From positions 1 through 13,305 of the forward strand of contig CAZKCT010000054.1 in assembly GCA_964551545.1 (NCBI GenBank): 13,305 nt of DNA. The letters run 5' to 3'. Made by a program: the position numbers and the translations under genes. Of the stretch, positions 6,161 to 13,305 are shown one piece after another; the stretch's first letter is position 1, and each line of letters opens with the position of its first letter. The notes beneath the pieces were generated by a model, which saw only the letters and a list, made by a program, of their open reading frames with translations, made no database searches and was not told where the DNA came from. The DNA comes from Thiopontia sp964551545. GTDB lineage: Bacteria; Pseudomonadota; Gammaproteobacteria; GCF-002020875.

Positions 6161-7574
6161 GCAGAGCAACGCATTCCAATCACGGGTGGAGGATGCGCTC
6201 TCCAATGAACAGGCGCACCGGAACTTCCGTTCTGCGATGACGATGCTGATGGAGAAGCGGGCGAACCAGTTTCCAAATGATGATGAGCTGTTGGAAAAAC
6301 GGCAGCGTGCCAATGCAATCCGTGCCCATGCGCTGCGTCATCTTCCTCAACTGTTGGAGCAACTGGAGCAGCGCCTGACTGAAAATGGCATTCAGGTGCA
6401 TTGGGCTGTTGATGGTGAAGAGACCAACCAGATTATTCATCAGTTGCTGCAGCGTGCAGGTGCAAAGCGTGTGGTAAAAGGGAAGTCGATGGTCTCTGAG
6501 GAGATCGACTTGAACCACTATCTACAACAGCGTGGGATCGAGATTCTTGAGAGTGACCTGGGAGAGTTCATTATCCAGCTTGCAGAGGAGCCACCTTCCC
6601 ATATTGTGATGCCGGCCATTCACAAGAGTAAAAAAGAGATTGCGGCGCTGCTTAAACAGCACTTTCCTGAGCTTGATTATAGTGAGGATGTTGATGAGCT
6701 CACGCAACAGGCACGACAGATCCTTCGCAACCGTTTCCAGCAGGCCGATGCCGGTATTACCGGGGTCAACTTCATGGTTGCCGAGACCGGTACGCTCTGT
6801 CTGGTTGAGAATGAGGGCAATGGCCGGATGTCGACGACGGTGCCGCCACTCCATATTGCAGTGACCGGAATTGAGAAGGTGGTGGAGAAACTGAGCGACG
6901 TGCCGCTGCTGCTGGAGATGTTGACCAAATCTGCAACAGGGCAGCCCATCACAACCTATTTCAACATGGTGACTCATCCACGCCAAGGTGGAGAAAAGGA
7001 TGGGCCAGAGTCGGTTCACCTTGTTCTGCTGGATAACGGACGCTCAAGGATTCGCCGAGATCAGGAACTTCTCGACACATTGCGTTGTATCCGTTGCGGT
7101 AGCTGCATCAATCACTGTCCAGTTTATGTGCAACTGGGTGGGCATGCGTATGGAACAACCTATCCAGGACCGATTGGTACAGTGCTAGAGCCGATGCGTC
7201 TCGGCCTGGATCAGGTCGGTGTATTGACCTCCGCCTGTAGCCTTTGCGGTGCTTGCGGCCAGGTCTGCCCCGTTCAGATTCCGCTTCCTAAATTAATTAA
7301 TCGGCTGCGAGCAGAGTCGGTCAGCCATCAGAATCGTGGTGCGGTCAAAGGGGAGGGGAGTCTGAGGAAACGTGTTGAGGTGTGGGCATGGCGAATATGG
7401 AAAACAATTTATACCCGTCCGGCTCTATATGCACTGTTCTCATGGGGGGCGACTCACCTGCGTGGAATGACCCCTTCTCGTATGGGTGGATGGAGTCGCT
7501 ATCGAACCGTGCCCAAGCCAGCACAACGCTCACTCGCTGAGCTGTCTGTACAGTCAGGGTTTGAGCATGAGTAG
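6147..7574 (+). CDS. lutB: Lactate utilization iron-sulfur protein LutB (LldF/YkgF)
   Basis: Iron-sulfur subunit of the LutABC (LldEFG) complex, which oxidises L-lactate to pyruvate and feeds electrons to the respiratory chain at the cytoplasmic face. The chosen GTG start at 6147 gives 475 aa, typical for the family. It has a good GGAG at 6136-6139 and overlaps the lutA stop by 14 nt; the upstream ATG at 6072 lies inside lutA sequence. The N-terminal LUD domain includes KRVVKGKSMVSEEI and a GEFIIQLAEEPPSHIV-like stretch, then AETGTLCLVENEGNGRM. Two 4Fe-4S ferredoxin motifs follow: C314-C317-C320-C324 (CIRCGSCINHCP) and C364-C367-C370-C374 (CSLCGACGQVCP). The similarity to E. coli YkgF extends along the whole length. 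The ORF is intact although its LutA partner upstream is truncated. lutC follows with an 8-nt overlap. Confidence 0.95.
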   Translation: MTIAEQSNAFQSRVEDALSNEQAHRNFRSAMTMLMEKRANQFPNDDELLEKRQRANAIRAHALRHLPQLLEQLEQRLTENGIQVHWAVDGEETNQIIHQLLQRAGAKRVVKGKSMVSEEIDLNHYLQQRGIEILESDLGEFIIQLAEEPPSHIVMPAIHKSKKEIAALLKQHFPELDYSEDVDELTQQARQILRNRFQQADAGITGVNFMVAETGTLCLVENEGNGRMSTTVPPLHIAVTGIEKVVEKLSDVPLLLEMLTKSATGQPITTYFNMVTHPRQGGEKDGPESVHLVLLDNGRSRIRRDQELLDTLRCIRCGSCINHCPVYVQLGGHAYGTTYPGPIGTVLEPMRLGLDQVGVLTSACSLCGACGQVCPVQIPLPKLINRLRAESVSHQNRGAVKGEGSLRKRVEVWAWRIWKTIYTRPALYALFSWGATHLRGMTPSRMGGWSRYRTVPKPAQRSLAELSVQSGFEHE

Positions 7575-8214
7575 AGCGAGAGAGTCGATCTTCCGTCAGT
7601 TACAGGAAAACAGTGGATCGATACCGATTGCAATGCATCGATCCGGCCCTGCCCTGATGCACTGGAGCAGGGAAGAGAAGATTGCCCGACTTGGTGAACA
7701 GCTAACGACAGCGCATGCGGAGGTGCATCGAGTAAACCGTGATAACTGGGTGCAGTGGATCAACCATCACCTACCTGAGCGTGACCTGAAACGATTGCTG
7801 ATCGGTGAACCATTATCAGATCAATTGCAGGGTAAAACGGCAGATGAGATTGAGCTGGTTCATTATCAGCAGCCCATTGAATATTGGAAGCCAGCGCTGT
7901 TTGATGAGATTGATGTCAGTATGACCTCAACCCGAGGAGGGATTGCCTGTAGTGGATCTCTTGTATTGTGGCCAGATCAGCAAGAGCCACGACTGATGTC
8001 GCTGGTGCCTCCGGTCCATGTCGCACTGCTGAAGGCGTCCACCATCTATGAGAGTTTCGAGCAGATGGTGGTTGAGGAGCGGTGGGCCTCCGGTATGCCA
8101 ACCAATGCGTTGCTGATCTCTGGGCCATCAAAAACGGCTGACATCCAGCAGGTGTTGGCTTATGGTGTTCATGGCCCGAAACAACTGATTGTACTGATTC
8201 TGGAGGATGAGTAG
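7567..8214 (+). CDS. lutC: Lactate utilization protein LutC (LldG/YkgG, LUD domain)
   Basis: Third subunit of the LutABC lactate oxidation complex, 215 aa from the ATG at 7567, which overlaps the lutB stop by 8 nt. It is a LUD-domain protein. The conserved C-terminal block SGPSKTADIQQVLAYGVHGP sits near residues 180-200 and is diagnostic. The middle segment (GGIACSGSLVLWP) corresponds to the family's AETGT-type strand, but the usual Glu-Thr-Gly is replaced by Cys-Ser-Gly. That divergence is also conceivable in LutC forms paired with Dld-type enzymes. In-frame codons further upstream, to 7486, only repeat lutB sequence. The gene is intact and appears translationally coupled to lutB. An aldo/keto reductase gene follows after 5 nt. 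Confidence 0.9.
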   Translation: MSRARESIFRQLQENSGSIPIAMHRSGPALMHWSREEKIARLGEQLTTAHAEVHRVNRDNWVQWINHHLPERDLKRLLIGEPLSDQLQGKTADEIELVHYQQPIEYWKPALFDEIDVSMTSTRGGIACSGSLVLWPDQQEPRLMSLVPPVHVALLKASTIYESFEQMVVEERWASGMPTNALLISGPSKTADIQQVLAYGVHGPKQLIVLILEDE

Positions 8215-8219
8215 AGAGC

Positions 8220-9263
8220 ATGAGTATCCATCTGCGACCCTTGGGGAAGAGCGACCTCCAGGTCTCTAATGTCTGTTTGGGGACGATGACATTTGGTCAG
8301 CAAAACAGTGAGTCCGAGGCGCATGCCCAGCTTGAATATGCGGTCTCTTCGGGGGTGAACTTTATCGATACGGCGGAGATGTACCCCGTTCCTCCGCGCG
8401 CAGAGACGGTTCATCGAACCGAGGAGATTGTCGGGAACTGGCTACAGCATCAGTCTCGTGATCAACTGGTTGTAGCAACCAAGGTTACTGGTGCAGGCCG
8501 GAACATGAAATGGATTCGTGGTGGGGCACTGCCGTTTGATCGGAACAATATTCGTGCAGCGATTGAGGCTTCTCTGAGGCGACTGAAAACAGACTACATA
8601 GACCTCTATCAGCTGCACTGGCCCGAGCGGAATACCCCGATGTTTGGCCACTATCTTTATGTGCCCGAAGGGGAGCGCTCGTTTACCCCGGTTGAAGAGA
8701 CGCTACGCGCGCTATCCGAACTGGTGGAAGAGGGGAAGGTGCGTGCGATTGGACTCTCGAATGAGTGGCCGTGGGGAATGATGCAGTTTCTCAATGCAGC
8801 AAAAGAGCACAATTTGCCTCGCGTGGTTTCGGTCCAGAATGCCTACAATCTGATCAACCGAACCTTTGATACCGCAATGGCAGAGATGAGTTATCGAGAG
8901 CAGGTCCCATTGCTGGCCTACTCGCCACTTGCCTTTGGTCATCTCAGTGGGAAATATCTTCAGAATCCACCTGGTGCCGGGCGGGTCAATCTGTTTGACG
9001 GATTTGCCCAGCGTTACGAGAAGCCTGCGGTGCCACTGGCGGTGGCGGCCTATGCGGAGGCTGCTCACTCGTTCGGCATGACGCCTGCGCAATTCGCACT
9101 CGCGTTTGTCTACTCTCGCTGGTTCTGTGCCAGTACCATCATTGGATCGACATCAATGGAGCAGCTTGAAGAGAATTTGGGGGCGGCCTCAATCGAGTGG
9201 AGTGAGGAGATGGAGCAGGCGGTTGAGGCGATCCATCTGCGTTATTTCAATCCTGCTCCCTAG
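8220..9263 (+). CDS. tas: NADP(H)-dependent aldo/keto reductase, Tas family
   Basis: Cytosolic (beta/alpha)8-barrel oxidoreductase of 347 aa, against 346 in E. coli Tas, and similar along its full length. The N-terminus carries GLGTMTFG-type and NSESEAHAQL segments, then the MYPVPPR motif typical of Tas. The catalytic tetrad of aldo/keto reductases can be placed at D50, Y55, K88 and H123 (LHWPE). The C-terminal cofactor-binding segment STIIGSTSMEQLEENL is present. The physiological substrate of Tas is not well defined; in E. coli it complements tyrosine auxotrophy on starvation. The start lies 5 nt after the lutC stop with a GA-rich ribosome binding site, so it belongs to the same transcription unit. 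That suggests, without proof, a role with small oxo-acids or aldehydes. It converges on ppsR with a 21-nt gap and no visible terminator. Confidence 0.93.
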   Translation: MSIHLRPLGKSDLQVSNVCLGTMTFGQQNSESEAHAQLEYAVSSGVNFIDTAEMYPVPPRAETVHRTEEIVGNWLQHQSRDQLVVATKVTGAGRNMKWIRGGALPFDRNNIRAAIEASLRRLKTDYIDLYQLHWPERNTPMFGHYLYVPEGERSFTPVEETLRALSELVEEGKVRAIGLSNEWPWGMMQFLNAAKEHNLPRVVSVQNAYNLINRTFDTAMAEMSYREQVPLLAYSPLAFGHLSGKYLQNPPGAGRVNLFDGFAQRYEKPAVPLAVAAYAEAAHSFGMTPAQFALAFVYSRWFCASTIIGSTSMEQLEENLGAASIEWSEEMEQAVEAIHLRYFNPAP

Positions 9264-9284
9264 TTTCGCTGTCTACGAGGTGCT

Positions 9285-10106
9285 TTAGTAGCGCCGCTTC
9301 AGGGTTGTTTTGTCGAGAATGGTAGTGGCGATCTCCTCAATGGAGACCTGGCTGGTATCGAGATAGGGGACCCGGTTGCTGTAGTAGATCTCCTCTGCAC
9401 GACGCACCTCACGTTGACATTGATCCAGTGAGGCATATCGGCTGTTGCCGCGTCGTTCACTACGGATTTTGTGTAGTCGTGTTGGATTGAGCGTTAGGCC
9501 AAACAGCTTCTCTTTATGCTGCTGCAGAATGTCGGGCAGTTTGTGTGTATCCAGATCTTCCTCAATCAGCGGATAGTTTGCGGCATGGATGCCATACTGC
9601 AGCGCAAGGAAGAGGCAAGTCGGTGTCTTCCCGGAGCGGGAAACACCGGTGAGGATGATGTCTGCCTCCTCGTAGTATTTGGTGGTGGCACCATCATCGT
9701 TGTTCAGTGCAAAGTTGATGCTGTTGATGCGGGCACTGTACTTGCTCTCTTTGCTGATACCGTGAGACCGACCGGCTGCATGAGAGGATTTGGAGTGAAG
9801 CGAAAATTCCATTTTTGAGATGAAGGTTTCGAAGAAATCGAACATCACGCCACCGCTTTCAGCCATGGTGTCCCGATACTCATCCGTGATCTGAGTGCTG
9901 AAGATTAGAGGAGGCTCTCCATCTTTCTCGTGCGCGTTGCGCACCTGCTTTGCAGCGGCTTCGGCCTTCTCCGGACTATCAATAAAGGAGAGGGTCTGCT
10001 TCTTGAACTTAATGCCACTGAACTGGGTCAGCAGGCTGAGTCCCAGTGCCTCGGCAGTGATGCCTGTACGGTCGGAGACAAAGAATACGGTTCTTTCGAT
10101 GGTCAT
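9285..10106 (-). CDS. ppsR: PEP synthase regulatory protein PpsR (bifunctional kinase/pyrophosphorylase)
   Basis: Cytoplasmic DUF299-family enzyme of 273 aa, the usual length. It inactivates PEP synthase by ADP-dependent phosphorylation of the threonine next to the catalytic His, and reactivates it by Pi-dependent dephosphorylation. Visible signatures are FFVSDRTGITAE near the N-terminus, the P-loop GVSRSGKT at 154-161, and the C-terminal NSRYASLDQC block. The target protein PpsA is encoded directly upstream on the same strand, 69 nt away, which is the common gammaproteobacterial pairing. The ATG at 10104-10106 has a strong GGAG (10114-10117) at ideal spacing. That site lies immediately behind the U-tract of a strong intrinsic terminator, so expression probably needs readthrough from ppsA or a promoter inside ppsA. 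Confidence 0.97.
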   Translation of the reverse strand: MTIERTVFFVSDRTGITAEALGLSLLTQFSGIKFKKQTLSFIDSPEKAEAAAKQVRNAHEKDGEPPLIFSTQITDEYRDTMAESGGVMFDFFETFISKMEFSLHSKSSHAAGRSHGISKESKYSARINSINFALNNDDGATTKYYEEADIILTGVSRSGKTPTCLFLALQYGIHAANYPLIEEDLDTHKLPDILQQHKEKLFGLTLNPTRLHKIRSERRGNSRYASLDQCQREVRRAEEIYYSNRVPYLDTSQVSIEEIATTILDKTTLKRRY

Positions 10107-10117
10107 AGGTCTGCTCC

Positions 10118-10161
10118 AAAAAAGAGAGGGGCACAGGATACAACCGTTCCTGTGCCCCTCT
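10118..10161 (-). terminator. Intrinsic terminator between ppsA and ppsR
   Basis: AGAGGGGCACAGGA (10125-10138) and TCCTGTGCCCCTCT (10148-10161) form a perfect 14-bp stem with a 9-nt loop. Read on the minus strand, the stem is followed after one C by six T (10118-10123). It starts 14 nt after the ppsA stop. There is no T-tract on the plus side, so it acts in the ppsA direction. The T-run ends right next to the ppsR Shine-Dalgarno sequence, which makes this terminator an attenuator for ppsR. Confidence 0.92.
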
Positions 10162-10175
10162 GCATCATCACACGA

Positions 10176-12542
10176 CTAAAGGCTGCCGAGGTGGTTCCAG
10201 GTCTCAATCACCGTGTCCGGGTTGAGAGAGATGCTGGAGATCTTCTGCTCCAGTAGCCATGTCGCCAGGTCAGGGTGATCAGATGGTCCCTGGCCACAGA
10301 TCCCGACGTATTTCCCCTTTTTGTGGCACGCATCGATCGCCATGGTGAGCATCTTCTTCACCGCTGGGTTGCGCTCATCAAAGCCATCAGCGACCAGACC
10401 AGAATCACGGTCCATGCCCAAGGTGAGCTGAGTCATGTCATTAGAGCCGATGGAGAAGCCATCGAAGTACTCCAGGAACTCTTCTGCCAAGACAGCATTG
10501 GAAGGGAGTTCGCACATCATGATGATGCGCAGCCCATCCTTGCCACGCTCCAGACCGTTTTCCTTGAGGATTTCGATCACGGTTGCGGCCTCATCCAGTG
10601 TGCGGACAAACGGGATCATAATCTCCACATTGGTCAGCCCCATCTCGTTACGCACCTTCTTGATTGCCTGACACTCCAGCTCGAAGCACTCGCGAAAGCT
10701 TTCCGAGATGTAGCGTGAGGCGCCACGGAAGCCGATCATCGGGTTCTCCTCCTCTGGCTCGTAGCGTGTACCGGCAAAGAGGTTGGCGTACTCGTTAGAC
10801 TTGAAGTCCGACATGCGGATGATCACCGGGCCATTGGAGAAGGCCGCCGCAATGGTAGAGATCCCCTCAGTCAACTTGCTGACATAGAAATCGACCGGGG
10901 ATCCATAGGCTGCGGTGCGTTTTCCAATCTCGCTCTTAAGCTCTTCTGGGAGTAGATCAAACTCCAGTAGTGCTTTCGGGTGAATACCAATGGTGTTGTT
11001 GATAATGAATTCAAGGCGCGCCAGTCCCACACCTGCATTCGGGGTGTTGGAGAAATCGAAGGCACGACCAGGGTTGCCGACATTCATCATCACTTTAACT
11101 GGAATTTCTGGCAGCGTATCGACGGCGGTTTGACTACGCTCGAAAGCGAGGTTGCCTTCGTAGACATAGCCGGTATCGCCTTCTGCACAAGAGGCGGTGA
11201 TTGCACTTCCATCCGCTAGAGACTCGGTGGCATCACCGCAACCGACAATCGCAGGAACGCCCAATTCACGTGCGATGATCGCGGCGTGACAGGTTCGGCC
11301 ACCACGGTTGGTGATGATTGCCGCAGCACGCTTCATCACCGGCTCCCAATCGGGATCGGTCATGTCAGTGATCAGCACATCACCGGGTTGCACCTGATCC
11401 ATCTCCGAGATGTCGTTGATCACGCGGGCGACACCACTGCCGATCTTCTGACCAATGGCTCGACCCTCAACCAGTGCCTTGCCCTGCTCGTTGAGCTGAT
11501 AACGCTCGATCGACTGGCTGTTGTCCTCGCGGCTCTTCACCGTCTCAGGGCGCGCCTGAACGATGTAGAGCTTGTCGTCGTTGCCATCCAGTGCCCACTC
11601 GATATCCATCGGGCGGCCATAGTGTTCTTCAATGGTCATCGCGTAACCGGCCAGCTCTTGCACCTGATCATCATTGATGCTGAAGCGGATCTGGTCCGCC
11701 TCATCGACGCTCAGCGTCTCAACGCTCTCCTCCAGCTCACCGTGGGAGTAGCTCATCTTGATCATCTTGGAGCCGAGGTTGCGGCTCAGTACCGCAGGCT
11801 TGCCAGCAGCCAGTGTGGGCTTGTGGACATAGAACTCATCGGGGTTCACTGCACCCTGTACCACCGTCTCACCGAGACCGTAGGCAGAGGTGATGAAAAC
11901 CGCATCGTTATAGCCAGATTCGGTATCGAGGGTGAACATCACGCCGCTGGAGCCGATGTCACTGCGCACCATCTGCTGAATACCGGCAGAGAGCGAGACC
12001 ATCTCGTGGGCAAAGCCCTGGTGAACACGGTAAGAGATCGCGCGGTCATTGTAGAGCGAGGCAAACACCTTCTTGATCGCCGCCAGTACCTCGTCAATGC
12101 CGCTGATGTTGAGGTAGGTCTCCTGCTGGCCTGCGAAAGAGGCCTCTGGTAGATCCTCGGCTGTGGCGGAGGAGCGCACTGCAAAAGTGGCCTCTTCCCC
12201 CAGCTTCTCGGTCAGCTTCTGGTAAGAACCGACGATGGCGTTGTGCAGCGCCTCGGGGAAGGGGGTCTCCTCAATCCACTCACGGATCTTGGCACCGGTC
12301 TCGGTCAGCTGCTGGATGTTATCCGGGTCGAGCTTGTCGAGTACCGAGTTGATGTTGGACTTCAGGTTGTTATGGTTCAAAAAGAGCTGAAAGCCATACG
12401 CTGTGGTGGCAAAACCACCAGGGACTCGTACTCCTTTATTGGAGAGGGCACCAATCATTTCGCCCAGGGAGGCATTCTTGCCGCCCACGATCTTCACATC
12501 CTCCATGCCGACTGAATCAAGCCAGACTACGCATTCGTTCAT
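10176..12542 (-). CDS. ppsA: Phosphoenolpyruvate synthase PpsA
   Basis: Cytoplasmic enzyme converting pyruvate + ATP + water to PEP + AMP + phosphate, the entry to gluconeogenesis from pyruvate or lactate. The N-terminal ATP-grasp-like domain has GGKNASLGEM and VRSSATAEDLPEASFAGQQE. The central phosphohistidine domain carries GGRTCHAAI, with the catalytic His at 419 in the 788-aa form. The PEP-binding TIM barrel ends in GICGQGPSDHP, with its active-site Cys at about 749. Full length (E. coli 792 aa) and intact. The start is ambiguous: an ATG at 12557 gives 793 aa but has no ribosome binding site, whereas the ATG at 12542 (MNECVVWLD) has a weak GGGA upstream and resembles many family members. 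I prefer 12542. The Thr preceding the Cys-His pair is the residue PpsR modifies in homologues. A strong terminator follows the stop. Confidence 0.97.
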   Translation of the reverse strand: MNECVVWLDSVGMEDVKIVGGKNASLGEMIGALSNKGVRVPGGFATTAYGFQLFLNHNNLKSNINSVLDKLDPDNIQQLTETGAKIREWIEETPFPEALHNAIVGSYQKLTEKLGEEATFAVRSSATAEDLPEASFAGQQETYLNISGIDEVLAAIKKVFASLYNDRAISYRVHQGFAHEMVSLSAGIQQMVRSDIGSSGVMFTLDTESGYNDAVFITSAYGLGETVVQGAVNPDEFYVHKPTLAAGKPAVLSRNLGSKMIKMSYSHGELEESVETLSVDEADQIRFSINDDQVQELAGYAMTIEEHYGRPMDIEWALDGNDDKLYIVQARPETVKSREDNSQSIERYQLNEQGKALVEGRAIGQKIGSGVARVINDISEMDQVQPGDVLITDMTDPDWEPVMKRAAAIITNRGGRTCHAAIIARELGVPAIVGCGDATESLADGSAITASCAEGDTGYVYEGNLAFERSQTAVDTLPEIPVKVMMNVGNPGRAFDFSNTPNAGVGLARLEFIINNTIGIHPKALLEFDLLPEELKSEIGKRTAAYGSPVDFYVSKLTEGISTIAAAFSNGPVIIRMSDFKSNEYANLFAGTRYEPEEENPMIGFRGASRYISESFRECFELECQAIKKVRNEMGLTNVEIMIPFVRTLDEAATVIEILKENGLERGKDGLRIIMMCELPSNAVLAEEFLEYFDGFSIGSNDMTQLTLGMDRDSGLVADGFDERNPAVKKMLTMAIDACHKKGKYVGICGQGPSDHPDLATWLLEQKISSISLNPDTVIETWNHLGSL

Positions 12543-12594
12543 CGCTTTCGTTCCCATAGATATTGATAAATAACAATAATTAGAAAAAGTTGTT

Positions 12595-12617
12595 CACATA
12601 AATAAAAACTTTATGTG
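12595..12617. promoter_or_regulatory. Inverted repeat CACATAAA-N7-TTTATGTG upstream of ppsA
   Basis: Perfect 8-bp arms (12595-12602 and 12610-12617) around a 7-bp A/T spacer lie 38-53 bp before the possible ppsA starts. The site is in an A/T-rich stretch (about 12555-12665) that must hold the ppsA promoter. Size and symmetry fit a dimeric DNA-binding regulator. It is not a good match to the CRP or FNR consensus. I could not fix convincing -35/-10 boxes here. Confidence 0.45.
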
Positions 12618-12692
12618 CAATCGAATTGTAATATTTTCTATGGAGTCATGACTAAAAAATATTAATAGAGCATATAGCTGTGAACAGGGGGT

Positions 12693-12743
12693 TGAGCCGG
12701 TTTCTATTGAAGACTTTAAGGTCTTGTCCTCGTCTACGGCTCA
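12693..12743 (+). other. Nested stem-loops in the leader before the MazG-like gene
   Basis: An outer stem pairs TGAGCCG (12693-12699) with CGGCTCA (12737-12743). Inside it, AAGAC (12710-12714) pairs with GTCTT (12721-12725) around a short loop, in a near-palindromic 16-bp block. The element ends about 48 nt before the ATG of the pyrophosphohydrolase gene. It could be a structured 5' leader or two operator-like repeats. No known riboswitch is recognised. The rest of the 12558-12791 gap shows no gene. Confidence 0.35.
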
Positions 12744-12791
12744 GGGATTGGGCTTGGTGAAGTGGGCGGGGCTGAGGTCTAATACCCCCGC

Positions 12792-13106
12792 ATGGACATT
12801 CAAAAAATACAGCAGCAACTGGCCCAATTCGCCGACGCGCGCGACTGGGAGCCATTCCACAACCCCAAGAATCTGGCAATGGCCCTCTCCGTAGAGGCAT
12901 CCGAACTGGTCGAGATCTTCCAGTGGCTCACCCCGGAGCAGTCAGCAGCCATCATGCAGAGCGACGAGCGCACCCATGTGGAAGAGGAGGTGGCCGATAT
13001 CCTGATCTATCTGCTGCGGTTGGCCGACAAACTGGAGATCGATCTGGAGCAGGCGGTAAGTGACAAGATTGTGAAGAATGGTGAGAAGTATCCGGCCCCA
13101 GAGTGA
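12792..13106 (+). CDS. MazG-like nucleotide pyrophosphohydrolase
   Basis: Small all-alpha NTP pyrophosphohydrolase of 104 aa, cytoplasmic and probably dimeric or tetrameric. It would hydrolyse (d)NTPs to (d)NMP and pyrophosphate as house-cleaning. The metal-binding signature EXXE...EXXD is complete: E35/E38 in SVEASELVEIFQWL and E66/D69 in EEEVADILIYLL, followed by a conserved basic C-terminal helix with KNGEKYP. The motif FHNPKNLAMAL and the size resemble the dCTPase (DCTPP1/RS21-C6) branch, but the substrate cannot be read from sequence. The ATG at 12792 has only a distant GAGGT (about 14 nt upstream). It is divergent from ppsA, and the next gene, hsdM, follows after about 140 nt on the same strand. 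Confidence 0.9.
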   Translation: MDIQKIQQQLAQFADARDWEPFHNPKNLAMALSVEASELVEIFQWLTPEQSAAIMQSDERTHVEEEVADILIYLLRLADKLEIDLEQAVSDKIVKNGEKYPAPE

Positions 13107-13210
13107 TAGCCTGGTCTGGCGGTGGTTTTCCAAGCCGATTATTACAAAATATTACTGTGATAACAGGATACTATTAGCGGAACAGGATTCTCTGAAAGCA
13201 CTATGTGGCG

Positions 13211-13227
13211 TGCCTTTCAGCAAGGCA
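13211..13227 (+). promoter_or_regulatory. Hairpin TGCCTT-N5-AAGGCA next to the hsdM ribosome binding site
   Basis: A perfect 6-bp inverted repeat (13211-13216 and 13222-13227) with a 5-nt loop lies just before hsdM. Its right arm runs into the AGGA (13227-13230), the best Shine-Dalgarno candidate for the ATG at 13245. It could mask ribosome binding or be an operator. It lacks a T-tract, so it is not a terminator for the upstream gene. Confidence 0.35.
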
Positions 13228-13244
13228 GGAAGCGGCAAATTACG

Positions 13245-13305
13245 ATGTTCGAACAGACCTTCAAAAATATAGATGACGTCCTCTGGAAGGAGGCAGGGTG
13301 CTCCT
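13245..13305 (+). CDS. hsdM: Type I restriction-modification DNA methyltransferase HsdM, N-terminal start only
   Basis: The first 20 codons read MFEQTFKNIDDVLWKEAGCS and run off the window edge. This is nearly the standard opening of a major family of HsdM subunits (N6-adenine DNA methylase of type I restriction systems), and this recognition is the whole basis for the call. The following residues in such proteins (ELDY.EQTSW) lie outside. HsdM forms the M2S methylase with HsdS and the full nuclease with HsdR, whose genes should follow. The ATG has an AGGA about 14 nt upstream, with a small hairpin beside it. The 13107-13244 gap before it is A/T-rich around 13135-13180 and probably holds its promoter. 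Confidence 0.82.
   Translation, partial: MFEQTFKNIDDVLWKEAGCS

Noticed and set aside
5954..6318. Dld continuing upstream through a frameshift rather than being truncated
   Set aside because: Beyond 5963 the minus-strand frames give only shadows of lutA and lutB. No FAD-binding or GlcF-like ferredoxin motif appears in any of them.
7486..7566. The upstream ATG at 7486 as the lutC start
   Set aside because: It would overlap lutB by about 90 nt and adds residues unlike LutC. The ATG at 7567 has the usual short overlap.
11286..12152. A 288-codon open frame on the plus strand within ppsA
   Set aside because: It is fully antisense to the conserved ppsA coding sequence and its protein resembles no known family. 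It is a typical shadow frame created by codon bias.
13078..13272. A 64-codon plus-strand frame spanning the end of the MazG-like gene and the hsdM start
   Set aside because: It overlaps both recognisable genes in another frame and resembles no known protein.

Overview
The window looks like the chromosome of a gammaproteobacterium. The evidence is a CbrA/CbrB-type two-component pair, a PEP synthase/PpsR pair, an E. coli-like Tas reductase, a LutABC-type lactate oxidation cluster and a periplasmic-type multiheme cytochrome c. Base composition is moderate. The multiheme cytochrome and the type I restriction gene would fit an environmental, possibly sulfur-oxidising lineage, but that placement is inference. 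No tRNA, rRNA, CRISPR array or insertion sequence is visible.

Layout. (1) 1-692, + strand: the 3' part of a multiheme cytochrome c with eight visible CXXCH motifs and an acidic tail encoded by a hexanucleotide repeat. (2) 885-5327, - strand: a compact three-gene operon. In transcription order it encodes a 66-aa two-helix membrane protein, a 977-aa histidine kinase with a sodium:solute-symporter-like membrane domain (CbrA-like), and an NtrC-family response regulator (CbrB-like) that has lost the GAFTGA sigma-54 contact loop. (3) 5463-8214: a lactate oxidation locus. It starts with a truncated D-lactate dehydrogenase (- strand, C-terminal piece only) joined head-to-head to a truncated lutA (+ strand, C-terminal piece only), followed by intact lutB and lutC. 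The junction near 5957-5963 looks like a deletion, or an assembly join, that removed both 5' ends and the divergent promoter region. (4) 8220-9263, + strand: a Tas-type aldo/keto reductase directly behind lutC. (5) 9285-12557, - strand: ppsA, then a strong intrinsic terminator, then ppsR. (6) 12792-13106, + strand: a small MazG-like nucleotide pyrophosphohydrolase. (7) From 13245 to the window end: the first codons of a type I restriction-modification HsdM subunit.

Much of the window concerns the pyruvate node. Dld/LutABC would oxidise lactate to pyruvate, PpsA converts pyruvate to PEP for gluconeogenesis, PpsR switches PpsA on and off, and CbrAB-type systems control carbon source use in Pseudomonas. 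The most notable points are the double truncation at the dld/lutA junction, the regulator without GAFTGA, and a terminator whose U-tract lies immediately upstream of the ppsR ribosome binding site, so ppsR expression probably depends on readthrough.
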